Assembly (NCBI RefSeq): GCF_014905095.1
Contig: NZ_CP041165.1
Coordinates: 372,001-436,000 of the forward strand
Direction of reading: 5' to 3'
Length of the DNA: 64,000 nucleotides
Origin: Sulfurimonas marina
GTDB lineage: Bacteria; Campylobacterota; Campylobacteria; Campylobacterales; Sulfurimonadaceae
Positions 54,391 to 62,866 of this stretch are shown piece by piece. A program made the position numbers and the translations under genes. The notes beneath the pieces were generated by a model. It saw only the letters and a list, made by a program, of their open reading frames with translations, had not been told where the DNA came from and searched no databases. Within the stretch, counting starts at the first letter, position 1; each line of letters starts with the position of its first letter.

Positions 54391-55083
54391 TTAGTTTAGA
54401 AGATCTGAATAGTCGTATTTTGAGAAATCTAGGTAGATTTTTCCGTTTTGTTTAATGATTCTTATATCGCTTCCGTAAGCACTTAAAAATCGTTTTTTAA
54501 TAATTTTTCTTTGTTGCGGCTCAATATCAAGGTTTTTAAGATACTCTTTGAGCTCTACAATTTTTGTCTCTTTCTTTTTATCAATTGGTTTGATAGTTTC
54601 GATCTCGTGAATAGTCTCATTTTCTCTTTCAATAGTTAGTTTAGTGTTGATAAGCTCTAGTATATTTTTGAGTTGCTCATCTTTTTTACTGTATACTTGT
54701 TCTATTTTACTCATCTCATCACGTAGCATCTGCTCTTTATCATCGATCAATTTATCAATTTTAGCTTCAAGATAGGCTATCTTGTCTTTAAGTTGCTGGT
54801 TCTCTTTTTGATATAAAGAGATAACCATAGATACCGTTGTCTTTGCTTTTGCAGGTGTAGGTGCATTATTGATTTGAGCTTGTTTTTTTTGCTGTACCTG
54901 CTGCTCTTTTTTCTCTTGATGAATCGCTTCACGCTTTTGAGGTTCAAGTGAACTTCTTGTAACTATAATATATGTAACACCGTTTTCTATGATGTAGTTG
55001 AGCTTTTTTGCTCTGAGTTTTGAGTTGATCATCTCTTTAGACATTTTGAAATGTTTTGCGTATTCATCTAAGGTAAGTCTCAT
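54391..55083 (-). CDS. Putative HTH and coiled-coil DNA-binding protein
   Basis: A 230-aa protein. Residues 1-45 (LTLDEYAKHFKMSKEMINSKLRAK...YIIENGVTYIIV) look like an excisionase/MerR-type winged HTH. A Gln/Lys-rich linker (about 50-80) and a long coiled coil (about 90-155) follow, then a conserved-looking basic C-terminal region (about 180-230) with QQRKIIKKRFLSAYGSDIRI. It starts 16 nt after the cyclase-like gene and is the last gene before a strong terminator. It may be a nucleoid- or plasmid-partition-like protein. The function is unknown. Confidence 0.65.
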   Translation of the reverse strand: MRLTLDEYAKHFKMSKEMINSKLRAKKLNYIIENGVTYIIVTRSSLEPQKREAIHQEKKEQQVQQKKQAQINNAPTPAKAKTTVSMVISLYQKENQQLKDKIAYLEAKIDKLIDDKEQMLRDEMSKIEQVYSKKDEQLKNILELINTKLTIERENETIHEIETIKPIDKKKETKIVELKEYLKNLDIEPQQRKIIKKRFLSAYGSDIRIIKQNGKIYLDFSKYDYSDLLN

Positions 55084-55099
55084 AATATCCCTTATGTAG

Positions 55100-55732
55100 T
55101 TATAAAAAATCGATTTTTGGTGGAGTAATTATACCCGATTTTCTGAGCCAAACTAAGTAGCCTTTTTTCTCATTTTGGTGTTTATCGTGAAAAGTATATG
55201 CTTTTGAGCGTTTAAATTCTCTCTCAATCAATATCTTTTCAAAATCTCGGTGATAGCGTAAAAATTTTTTCAGTTCATTATATGCTGTGTCTGAAATCAT
55301 GACTGTTGAAATTGTAAAGTTTTTAAACTCAATGAAACGTGAACAGTCATTAAGCCCGTCACCGATATAGTTTTCATTACCTAATATATCTGTAAAACGG
55401 CTGACACCACCAGTATGTACAGCTATCTTTATACCTTGAAAATATGGGTATTTTTTAGAGATTTGTTCTGAGAAATGGTTAAAACTAAGACCCAAAAAAG
55501 TTCCGTAACCCTTTAGCTTTGGATCGAGGATGCAGTAAAATCCGTCTCCTGTTGATACAAAACTCATTATAAGTGTTGAAAGGGGCATTTTAGAACTTAC
55601 CAACATTTTTTCAATTACACGTCTATAGCTTTTGGTTAAAAAGGTAATGATCTCCAACTGTTGCTTTGAAGTGAGCGTGGAAAAGTTTATGATGTCTACT
55701 AAAATGATATCGGTGATTATCTCTTGTTTCAT
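55100..55732 (-). CDS. Class III nucleotidyl cyclase-like protein
   Basis: A 210-aa soluble protein with a single adenylate/guanylate cyclase-like catalytic domain. Both metal aspartates appear present: Asp13 in ILVDIINFS and Asp63 in STGDGFYCIL. IKIAVHTGGV (101-110) and NYIGDGLNDCSRF (121-133) match the later motifs, giving the transition-state Asn128 and Arg132. By eye, the positions that choose the base are Val59 and Asn119 instead of the Lys and Asp of adenylate cyclases, so substrate and activity are uncertain. No sensor domain is fused. It is paired with the coiled-coil HTH gene 16 nt downstream and divergent from fba. Confidence 0.7.
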   Translation of the reverse strand: MKQEIITDIILVDIINFSTLTSKQQLEIITFLTKSYRRVIEKMLVSSKMPLSTLIMSFVSTGDGFYCILDPKLKGYGTFLGLSFNHFSEQISKKYPYFQGIKIAVHTGGVSRFTDILGNENYIGDGLNDCSRFIEFKNFTISTVMISDTAYNELKKFLRYHRDFEKILIEREFKRSKAYTFHDKHQNEKKGYLVWLRKSGIITPPKIDFL

Positions 55733-55775
55733 GAATGAAATAGTAACATAAAGTTGTTTTAAATGAACTGTATTA

Positions 55776-55781
55776 TATAAT
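55776..55781 (+). promoter_or_regulatory. -10 element for fba
   Basis: TATAAT lies 30 bases before the fba ATG; the ribosome site is GGGGAT. Confidence 0.5.
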
Positions 55782-55810
55782 TTCGAAATTAAATTTTTTG
55801 GGGATATTGT

Positions 55811-56893
55811 ATGAGTACTGGTATATTAGATATTGTAAAACCTGGTGTGTTATTTGGTGATGATGTTACAAAAGTTTATGAGCATGCAAAAAAGACTGGA
55901 TTTGCTATCCCGGCTGTAAACGTTGTAAATACTGATTCGATCAATGGTGTTTTAGAAGCTGCAAAAAAAGCAAACTCTCCTGTGATTATTCAGTTTAGTA
56001 ACGGTGGCGGTTCTTACTTTGCAGGAAAAGGTTTAAGTAATGAAAATGAACAAGCTGCAATCGCAGGAACTATAGCGGGTGCTATGTATGTTCACATGAT
56101 GGCTGAGACTTACGGTGTAGCTGTTATTCTTCATACTGACCATGCTGCAAGAAAACTGCTTCCATGGATCGATGCTCTTTTAAGTACAGGTGAGGTACAT
56201 TACCAAGCATACGGTAAACCGCTTTTCTCTTCACATATGTTAGATCTTTCAGAAGAGCCTTTAGAGGAAAACATTGCTACATGTAAAACTTACCTAGAGC
56301 GTATGAGCAAAATCGGTATGCATATCGAGATCGAGCTTGGTGTTACAGGTGGAGAAGAGGACGGTGTTGATAATACAAATATTGACAATGCTCTTCTTTA
56401 TACACAACCAGAGGAAGTTGCATATGCATATGAAGAGTTAGGAAAAATCTCTCCAAACTTTACAATTGCAGCATCATTTGGAAATGTTCACGGTGTATAC
56501 AAACCGGGGAATGTTGTTTTAACTCCAAAAATCTTAGACAATTCTCAAAAATATATAGCAGAAAAATTCAGTACATCATCTGACAAACCGGTTAACTTTG
56601 TATTCCACGGTGGTTCAGGTTCTCTTCCAGAAGAGATCTCTGAGGCTATCTCATACGGTGTTATTAAAATGAATATCGATACAGATACACAATGGGCTAC
56701 TTGGAATGGTGTTAGAGAATATGTTGCTAAAAACCATGATTACTTACAAGGTCAGATCGGAAACCCAGAGGGTGAAGATAAACCAAATAAAAAATACTAT
56801 GATCCAAGAAAATGGTTACGTGCAGGTCAAGAGAGTTTAGTTGAACGTGTAATTGAAGCGTTCAAAGACCTTAACGCTATGGATAGAAACTAA
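55811..56893 (+). CDS. fba: Fructose-bisphosphate aldolase, class II
   Basis: A 360-aa zinc-dependent aldolase cleaving fructose 1,6-bisphosphate. The zinc ligand His segment VILHTDHAARK near 104-114, ELGVTGGEEDGVDN near 176-189 and VFHGGSGS near 263-270 are diagnostic of class IIA aldolases. It complements gapA, pgk and tpiA of the 20-kb cluster in glycolysis or gluconeogenesis. Its stop overlaps the convergent small membrane protein gene by 4 nt. Confidence 0.96.
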   Translation: MSTGILDIVKPGVLFGDDVTKVYEHAKKTGFAIPAVNVVNTDSINGVLEAAKKANSPVIIQFSNGGGSYFAGKGLSNENEQAAIAGTIAGAMYVHMMAETYGVAVILHTDHAARKLLPWIDALLSTGEVHYQAYGKPLFSSHMLDLSEEPLEENIATCKTYLERMSKIGMHIEIELGVTGGEEDGVDNTNIDNALLYTQPEEVAYAYEELGKISPNFTIAASFGNVHGVYKPGNVVLTPKILDNSQKYIAEKFSTSSDKPVNFVFHGGSGSLPEEISEAISYGVIKMNIDTDTQWATWNGVREYVAKNHDYLQGQIGNPEGEDKPNKKYYDPRKWLRAGQESLVERVIEAFKDLNAMDRN

Positions 56894-56904
56894 GAGTTTA
56901 GTTT
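56887..56904 (+). terminator. Short terminator of fba
   Basis: A 7-bp stem AAACTAA / TTAGTTT with loop GAGT spans the fba stop and is followed by TTT. Confidence 0.45.
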
Positions 56905-57237
56905 TTTGTAAATATCTTCGATACTTTGTGTATCGGGATGTTTCGCATAATAGTATTGTAAAAGGTGATGCAATTTATTTGGATTGAATCGCCAAAAATG
57001 TTCCCTGTCAAAACTTTCATCATTTTTTACTTTTTCATACAATTCATTTAACGTCAGACTTGGTTTACTATTTTGTATAACCTTGAGTACTATTTTTAAC
57101 AACTCTGCTTTTGCTTCGGGAGTATTGTCATCATCGCTTAGTTGTTCATTGGGTAGAAAAGCGTAAATTTTCCAAAAACTAATTAGAAAAAGTCCTATGA
57201 AAAATATCAGCATAAATGTTGAAGTATTTAAGTCCAT
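56890..57237 (-). CDS. Small membrane-anchored hypothetical protein
   Basis: A 115-aa protein with one N-terminal TM (about 7-27) and a cytoplasmic or periplasmic helical domain. The domain includes [34 protein letters not shown] (about 55-90), which could be a winged-helix-like fold, but no known family is recognised. It is divergent from cmoA with a 40-nt gap and convergent with fba with a 4-nt overlap. The function is unknown. Confidence 0.72.
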   Translation of the reverse strand: MDLNTSTFMLIFFIGLFLISFWKIYAFLPNEQLSDDDNTPEAKAELLKIVLKVIQNSKPSLTLNELYEKVKNDESFDREHFWRFNPNKLHHLLQYYYAKHPDTQSIEDIYKKLNS

Positions 57238-57277
57238 TTGTGGATTATATCATAACAATTTGGCTAAAATTAGCTTT

Positions 57278-57985
57278 ATGAATGACAAAGTATTTACAAA
57301 ACCTATAAAAAAACAGTTTGAATTTGACGAAGAGGTCGCTGCTGTTTTTGACGATATGTTGGAACGCAGTGTACCCTTTTATAAAGAGAGTCAAAAAATT
57401 ACAAAGTTTTTTGTACTCAAAAACTTAAGTGAAAACGGTATAGTGTATGATCTTGGATGTTCAACTGCAAGTCTATTGTTGAATATAAACAGAGACCTAG
57501 AGTGTAAAGCTAACCTTATAGGACTTGATAATTCTGAAGCGATGCTTGCACGTGCAAAAAGAAAGATAGAAGCATTCGGTGCAGATGTACAAGTTGAACT
57601 TGGAGATATATTAGAGTATGAGTACAAAGAAGCAGATGCTTTTATTAGTAACTATACATTGCAGTTTATCCGACCGCTTGTAAGAGAGAAGCTTATTAAA
57701 AAGATAGCCGATTCACTAAAAAAAGAGGGTGTATTTATTTTCAGTGAAAAGGTGATCTCTCACCATCCAAAGCTCAATAAAGATCTGATCGAGTGTTATT
57801 ATGACTTTAAAAAAGAGCAGGGCTACAGCGAGTACGAGATTATGCAAAAGCGTGAAGCTTTAGAAAATGTGCTTGTTCCTTACAGCGAAGAGGAAAATAT
57901 AAAGATGGCTTTAGAGAATGGATTTTCTCATTGTGAAGTGGTGTTTCGCTGGGCAAACTTTGCAACTTTCATCGCTATAAAGTAA
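57278..57985 (+). CDS. cmoA: Carboxy-S-adenosyl-L-methionine synthase CmoA
   Basis: A 235-aa enzyme making carboxy-SAM from SAM and prephenate for wobble uridine modification of tRNA. The N-terminus [24 protein letters not shown] and the motif [15 protein letters not shown] near 53-67 are CmoA-specific, and [15 protein letters not shown] follows. The open frame reaches upstream to 57197, but that part is antisense to the divergent gene, so I start at the ATG 57278. No cmoB is seen here. Confidence 0.93.
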   Translation: MNDKVFTKPIKKQFEFDEEVAAVFDDMLERSVPFYKESQKITKFFVLKNLSENGIVYDLGCSTASLLLNINRDLECKANLIGLDNSEAMLARAKRKIEAFGADVQVELGDILEYEYKEADAFISNYTLQFIRPLVREKLIKKIADSLKKEGVFIFSEKVISHHPKLNKDLIECYYDFKKEQGYSEYEIMQKREALENVLVPYSEEENIKMALENGFSHCEVVFRWANFATFIAIK

Positions 57986-57992
57986 TACTTTA
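57978..57992. terminator. Small palindrome at the cmoA/lipoprotein junction
   Basis: TAAAGT-AAT-ACTTTA includes the stop codons of both convergent genes. The arms are only 6 bp, so the terminator strength is doubtful. Confidence 0.4.
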
Positions 57993-58211
57993 CCAGACAT
58001 TTCCTTTTGGAGGTGTCTCTTTTTTCTTAATAACATTTTTCATCTGCTCATAAGTTACAATATCATCTTCCCCGCACTCTTTATGGTAATACCCCTGCAG
58101 ATCATAATACTCTTTACAATCACTGTAATATTTCATTGAAATTCCGTGCTTGTTTACACAGCCGGAAAATGAGAGTAGTAATAAAATAAAAGTTAAACTG
58201 ATTTTTTTCAT
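57990..58211 (-). CDS. Small putative lipoprotein
   Basis: A 73-aa protein with a lipoprotein signal and lipobox SFSGC (Cys near residue 18). Two further Cys (near 32 and 46) in DCKEYYDLQGYYHKECGED could form a disulfide in the periplasm. No domain is recognised. It is convergent with cmoA and downstream of nth on the same strand. Confidence 0.75.
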   Translation of the reverse strand: MKKISLTFILLLLSFSGCVNKHGISMKYYSDCKEYYDLQGYYHKECGEDDIVTYEQMKNVIKKKETPPKGNVW

Positions 58212-58237
58212 ACAACTACTTAAGCAAAGAGTATTCC

Positions 58238-58879
58238 CTATACTTTAAAAGTTTCCTTTGTTTTACAAAATTCCGTTAAAAAACACTCTTCACATTTTGG
58301 ATTTTTTGCACGACAGATGTATCTACCAAAAAGTACCATCCCCTGATGCAGTGCATGGAGATCGTTTTTAAATTTTTTTACAAGTGTCGCTTCTGTTGCG
58401 ATCGGGGTTTTGTCATCGCTTAGACCAAGTCTGTGTGAAACACGAAAAACGTGCGTATCGACTGCCATCAAGTTCGCACCTGTATATTCGATCATAACAA
58501 CATTAGCAGTTTTTTGTCCAACACCTGCAAGAGTCTGCAACTCCTTTTCATTCATTGGAATCTCACCGTCATACACTTCAACAACTCTTTTTGCCATTTC
58601 TATAATGTTCTTGGCTTTATTGTTAAAAAATGAACAAGTGTTAATAAGAGCTTTTACATCTTCAATGTCTGCCTGTGCAAGCTCTTTTGGAGATGGATAT
58701 TTCTCAAAAAGTGCAGGTGTGATTACGTTCACTCTTTTATCTGTACATTGAGCTGAGAGGGCTACTGCTACAACCAGTTCATATGCATTTTTATATTCTA
58801 ATTCTGTTACCGCATCGCTGTATCTCTCTACAAAACGTTTGTGGATCTCAGCTATCTCTTTTTTCGTTGCTTTTTTCAT
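58238..58879 (-). CDS. nth: Endonuclease III
   Basis: A 213-aa base-excision repair DNA glycosylase/AP lyase for oxidised pyrimidines. The helix-hairpin-helix LAGVGQKTANVVMIE near 113-127 supplies the catalytic Lys, and VDTHVFRVSHRLGL contains the catalytic Asp. The iron-sulfur cluster motif C-x6-C-x2-C-x5-C is intact near 190-206 (CRAKNPKCEECFLTEFC). It is divergent from the hybrid kinase gene. Confidence 0.96.
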   Translation of the reverse strand: MKKATKKEIAEIHKRFVERYSDAVTELEYKNAYELVVAVALSAQCTDKRVNVITPALFEKYPSPKELAQADIEDVKALINTCSFFNNKAKNIIEMAKRVVEVYDGEIPMNEKELQTLAGVGQKTANVVMIEYTGANLMAVDTHVFRVSHRLGLSDDKTPIATEATLVKKFKNDLHALHQGMVLFGRYICRAKNPKCEECFLTEFCKTKETFKV

Positions 58880-58921
58880 GGGCTAATTTTAGCAAACTTG
58901 TATTAAGATTAATTTATATGG

Positions 58922-58927
58922 TATAAT
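58922..58927 (+). promoter_or_regulatory. -10 element for the hybrid kinase gene
   Basis: TATAAT (GGTATAATCGATGG) lies 43 bases before the kinase ATG. Confidence 0.5.
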
Positions 58928-58969
58928 CGATGGATTATGTTAAATTTTAATTTTATCAAAGGGTAGCTC

Positions 58970-60940
58970 ATGGGTTTCTTCTCTATTTTTTCATCAAATA
59001 AAACTGCAAATGAACCAAAAGATATTGTACGAACACAAGAAACATTTCATAGTGGACTTGAGGCTAGTTTAGGTCGTGAATTTTTTCTTGAAGTTGCAGA
59101 TGAAAATGAAGATATGTTACTTTACTTTCTCCAGGGAACAGGCTGGATAGGGGCTAATGAGACATTTTTAAAGAAAATGAACTATCATGATATATCAGAC
59201 TTTAATAGAGAAAATGAAAGTATCAGAGATATCTTTTTAAATGAGAGTGAAGAGATTTTTACAGAGTCAGATAAGTCTTGGCTAGATTATATAAGAAAGT
59301 ATAAAAAAGATGGTTACCGTGTCAGTATACTTGATAAAAACAGTTCTGATGTGATAATGATCGATGCAAAAGCCTATCAGTCAAAACTCAATAGCAGAAT
59401 GTATGTACTTCATCTAAAAGATGTGACAGATATCTACAAAGCTGAACAAAAAACAAAAGAGATTGAAAAACTTAAAACAAAATTTTTAGCAAATATTGGA
59501 CATGAGTTTAGAACTCCTATGAATGGGATTTTAGGTTTTGTAGATCTTCTCGAACACACTCATCTTGATTCACAACAAAGTGAATATATCAATATGATCC
59601 ATCGCTCTTCAAAAAGTTTAATGACAAATATTGAAACACTTTTAGACCTTGCACAACTACAAAGCGGTAGATTAGAACTTTCAAATGAACCTTTTAACCT
59701 TTTACCGTTAGTTGAAATGCTGTCATACAGTTTTTGTAAACAAGGAAAAGAGAAAGGGATCAAGGTGATGAGCTTTGTTGATCCTAAAATTCCAGAAGAA
59801 CTTAACAGTGATTCTAAAAAAATTATGCAGATTCTCAATGCACTTGCTTCAAATGCGATCAAGTTTACACCGCGTGGCGGAAAGGTGATCATTGAAGTGA
59901 AATTGCTTAAACGTCAACAAAACGGTGACTGTAGCATAGGTTTTAGTGTAAAAGATACAGGTCAAGGGATATCTGAAGAGCAAATTGCACTTATTAATGA
60001 ACCTTTTACTCCAGGAAATCAGGCAGATGAGAGACTCGGTGTTGGGCTAAGTTTATCATCTGGACTTGTGAAGCTTCTTGGTTCAGACCTTCGTATTACA
60101 AGTGACAGTAGCGGTACATATGTAAACTTTGTTCTCAACTTTAAAAACTCTAGCGGACAAAACTACAAAATGATGCCGAAGAAAAAAGTAAAAGTTTTAC
60201 TGCTTGACCAGTCTAAAATAGAAGAAGCAAACTTTTTAACTATCTATCTTCGTGCTTTTGCTTTAGATGTTGTAAAATCAAATCAACTCGATGAACATGT
60301 ATATGAAGATGTAGATGCACTCTATATTGTTGCAAACCAAAATGATTCTTCATGGATCTTGGAACTTGGAACATACTTTAAAAAAATACCTGTTTCAATA
60401 CTGCTTGATGAAAATGAAAAACTGCAAACAAAACTTACACATATTGTAGATGATGTGATCAATAAACCGCTTCTTCCAAGTTATATGGCAAAACATCTGT
60501 ATGCTATGAATAATATTGAGATGCATATAGAGGAAAAAGAAGAATTTTCTATAAAAGATGAAAATATAACAGCTCTTGTAGTTGAAGATAATATGATCAA
60601 TCAAAGACTGATAAAACTGTTATTACAAGGGTACAATATTGATGTAGAGACTGCTGCAAATGGTTTGGAAGCTGTACAGCAGTACAAAAAGCATAATTTT
60701 GATATTGTCTTTATGGATATAGATATGCCGCAAATGAACGGTATTGTAGCAACAAAAGAGATAAAAGCTGTGATGTCTTTAGGTGCGAAAAAAACACCTA
60801 TAGTCGCATTGACAGCATTATCAATGGATGGTGATAGAGAGATGATCCTTAGTGAAGGACTGGATGATTATCTCTCTAAACCGTTAACTCGTGATAAATT
60901 AGAGCTTATTTTAGAAAAACATTTAAAAGTACATGTATAG
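58970..60940 (+). CDS. Soluble hybrid histidine kinase (PAS-HisKA-HATPase-REC)
   Basis: A 656-aa cytoplasmic kinase with no TM segment. A PAS-like region (about 25-155) leads to the phosphoacceptor motif FLANIGHEFRTPMNG near 174-188 and an ATPase domain (about 285-395). A divergent receiver-like segment (about 403-495) comes before a canonical receiver domain (about 530-650). In that receiver ALVVEDNMINQ, FMDIDMPQMNG (phosphoacceptor Asp) and LSKPLTRDKL are intact. The middle receiver lacks the phosphoacceptor and is probably inactive. The signal and output partner are not evident. AAGGG precedes the ATG. Confidence 0.92.
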   Translation: MGFFSIFSSNKTANEPKDIVRTQETFHSGLEASLGREFFLEVADENEDMLLYFLQGTGWIGANETFLKKMNYHDISDFNRENESIRDIFLNESEEIFTESDKSWLDYIRKYKKDGYRVSILDKNSSDVIMIDAKAYQSKLNSRMYVLHLKDVTDIYKAEQKTKEIEKLKTKFLANIGHEFRTPMNGILGFVDLLEHTHLDSQQSEYINMIHRSSKSLMTNIETLLDLAQLQSGRLELSNEPFNLLPLVEMLSYSFCKQGKEKGIKVMSFVDPKIPEELNSDSKKIMQILNALASNAIKFTPRGGKVIIEVKLLKRQQNGDCSIGFSVKDTGQGISEEQIALINEPFTPGNQADERLGVGLSLSSGLVKLLGSDLRITSDSSGTYVNFVLNFKNSSGQNYKMMPKKKVKVLLLDQSKIEEANFLTIYLRAFALDVVKSNQLDEHVYEDVDALYIVANQNDSSWILELGTYFKKIPVSILLDENEKLQTKLTHIVDDVINKPLLPSYMAKHLYAMNNIEMHIEEKEEFSIKDENITALVVEDNMINQRLIKLLLQGYNIDVETAANGLEAVQQYKKHNFDIVFMDIDMPQMNGIVATKEIKAVMSLGAKKTPIVALTALSMDGDREMILSEGLDDYLSKPLTRDKLELILEKHLKVHV

Positions 60941-61008
60941 GTTCGTTTAATATTCGTTATCCAATTCTCATTACACTTTCTATATACAAAATGTTATAAG
61001 GATATATA

Positions 61009-61839
61009 ATGAACAAAGCAAAAAAATTACTTTCTGTTGTTCTTCTTGCTGGAACAATTGCTTCAGCACAAACGTTAGTTACAGTAAACGGTAAAGCGAT
61101 TACGCAAGAGGATGTTGATAGTGAGCTAATGAGAGCTACTCAGGGAAGATTCAATCAAGTCCCACCTGAAAAGCAAGCAGCTTTTAGACAACAAGTACTA
61201 CAGCAACTTATAGGAAAAGAACTGATTTTTGAAGATGCTAAGAAAAACGGTATCTTAAACTCTAAAGAGTATAAAACAGAATATAAAAAACTTGAAGAGC
61301 GTATGAAAGAAGAACTGGCTATTCAAGTATGGCAAAAGAAACTTTTAGATGAGATCAAAATTTCAGATAAAGAATTAAAAACTTACTATAAACAAAATAA
61401 AGAAGAATTTAACGAACCAAAAAGTGTACATGCTCGTCATATCCTTGTAGCTACAGAAGATGAAGCAAAGAACATCATCAGCGGTTTAAAATCTTTAAGC
61501 GGTGAAAAACTAAAAAATAAATTTATGGCAGAAGCAAAAGCAAAATCAACAGGACCTAGTGGGCCAAAAGGTGGAGATTTAGGTTACTTTACAGAGGGTC
61601 AAATGGTACCTGCTTTTAATGATAAAGTATTTTCGATGAAAAAAGGTACGGTAACAAAAGAACCTGTAAAAACTCAGTTTGGTTACCACGTAATCTATTT
61701 AGAGGATAAAAAATCTGCAATGACAAGAAAATTTGATGAAGTAAAAGCCTTTATCGATCAACGTCTAAAAATGGAAAAATTCAAAGAGACTATGAAGAAA
61801 AAAATGGACTCTTTACAAAAAAAAGCAGTTATCAAGTAA
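61009..61839 (+). CDS. PEB4-like periplasmic foldase (parvulin-type PPIase)
   Basis: A 276-aa exported chaperone with a signal peptide (residues 1-20, ending ASAQ). A SurA_N-like helical region (about 28-125) precedes a parvulin domain (about 135-235) with VHARHILVATEDEAKNI, GPSGPKGGDLGYFTEGQMVPAF and TQFGYHVIYLEDKK. This is the layout of C. jejuni PEB4/Cbf2 and H. pylori HP0175. It assists folding of outer membrane proteins. AAGGA precedes the ATG. The next gene starts 3 nt after its stop. Confidence 0.92.
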   Translation: MNKAKKLLSVVLLAGTIASAQTLVTVNGKAITQEDVDSELMRATQGRFNQVPPEKQAAFRQQVLQQLIGKELIFEDAKKNGILNSKEYKTEYKKLEERMKEELAIQVWQKKLLDEIKISDKELKTYYKQNKEEFNEPKSVHARHILVATEDEAKNIISGLKSLSGEKLKNKFMAEAKAKSTGPSGPKGGDLGYFTEGQMVPAFNDKVFSMKKGTVTKEPVKTQFGYHVIYLEDKKSAMTRKFDEVKAFIDQRLKMEKFKETMKKKMDSLQKKAVIK

Positions 61840-61842
61840 ATA

Positions 61843-62718
61843 ATGAAACACTCTTCTATCTCTAAAATCTCTTTAGAGGGAAGAGAGTTTTTGGTCAAGC
61901 GTGACGATCTGATTGATCGACATCTTGCCGGTAACAAATACAGAAAACTCTATACACTTCTTCAAACTCCAAAAGAAAAATATACTAAAATAATCTCTTA
62001 CGGCGGTACACAATCTAACGCTATGCTTGCACTTGCTGCTTTGTGTCAACAAAAATCTTGGGAGTTTATCTACTATACTAAACCTTTAAGTGGTGTACAA
62101 AAAGAAAATGAAGTAGGCAACTATTATGAAGCGCTAACTCTTGGGATGAAACATATCGAGATAGAACAGGAGTTGTATAAAGATTTTATAGCCTCTTTGA
62201 GAATTAATATGGATGATAAAACCTCCATTGTTGATCAAGGAGGGGCTGACCAAGCGGCACAAAAAGGGTTGGAAGTTTTAGCACAGGAAGTAAGAGCGCA
62301 AAAAGAGATTCTTGAAAAAAATAATATTACAAGTTTGGCAACTCCTTCAGGAACCGGGACAACAGCACTTTTTTTAGCTCTTTCGCTTCCTGAGTACACA
62401 ATATATACAACCCCCAGCATAGGTGATAAAGAGTACTTGCAAACACAAATGCTCTCTCTTGTTAAAGAACTTCCAAAGAACTTGATAATCTTAGAGCCAA
62501 AAAGAAAGTATCACTTTGCAAAACTTTATAAAGAGTTTTACGAACTCTATAACAAGTTAAAAGACTCAGGTATTGAGTTTGATCTGCTTTATGCACCTCA
62601 AATGTGGCAGACATTGCTTGAGCAAACTACAGAATCTATCTTATATATCCACAGTGGAGGTGTGACTGGTAATGCTTCGATGCTCGCACGGTATGCAAAA
62701 AAGTTCAATGCTACATAA
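61843..62718 (+). CDS. PLP-dependent D-cysteine desulfhydrase/ACC deaminase family
   Basis: A 291-aa fold type II PLP enzyme. The N-terminus reads REFLVKRDDLIDRHLAGNKYRKL, where the Lys of NKYRKL binds PLP. SYGGTQSNAMLALAALC near 47-63 and TPSGTGTTALFLALS near 166-180 bind the cofactor phosphate region. Members deaminate ACC or degrade D-cysteine to sulfide; which one cannot be told. It follows the PEB4-like gene with a 3-nt gap and precedes the clpB leader. Confidence 0.85.
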   Translation: MKHSSISKISLEGREFLVKRDDLIDRHLAGNKYRKLYTLLQTPKEKYTKIISYGGTQSNAMLALAALCQQKSWEFIYYTKPLSGVQKENEVGNYYEALTLGMKHIEIEQELYKDFIASLRINMDDKTSIVDQGGADQAAQKGLEVLAQEVRAQKEILEKNNITSLATPSGTGTTALFLALSLPEYTIYTTPSIGDKEYLQTQMLSLVKELPKNLIILEPKRKYHFAKLYKEFYELYNKLKDSGIEFDLLYAPQMWQTLLEQTTESILYIHSGGVTGNASMLARYAKKFNAT

Positions 62719-62782
62719 GTTGCATTGCAGTTTCTAAAAATGTTGTACACTTGTATCCGTAATAAGATTTAATAAAAGGATA

Positions 62783-62847
62783 AACAGAGTAAATCTTTAT
62801 CTGTTCCGGCTAAACATTTTCTATGTTTGCTCATCACAGAGGTTTAC
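62783..62847 (+). promoter_or_regulatory. Structured leader of clpB with two exclusive pairings
   Basis: TCTGTT (62800-62805) can pair with upstream AACAGA (62783-62788). Its first five bases can instead pair with downstream ACAGA (62836-62840), inside an outer helix GTAAATC / GGTTTAC (62789-62795 with 62841-62847, one G-U) and around an inner hairpin AAACA / TGTTT. It ends 19 nt before the clpB ATG. It does not match a riboswitch I know. Confidence 0.45.
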
Positions 62848-62866
62848 ACTGCGAGAGGATTTATAA

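Noticed and set aside
57197-57277. N-terminal extension of CmoA
   Set aside because: It overlaps the start of the divergent gene and CmoA homology begins just after the ATG at 57278.
62783-62847. Assigning the clpB leader to a named riboswitch class
   Set aside because: I compared it with the motifs I remember for TPP, preQ1, glycine and fluoride riboswitches and saw no match.
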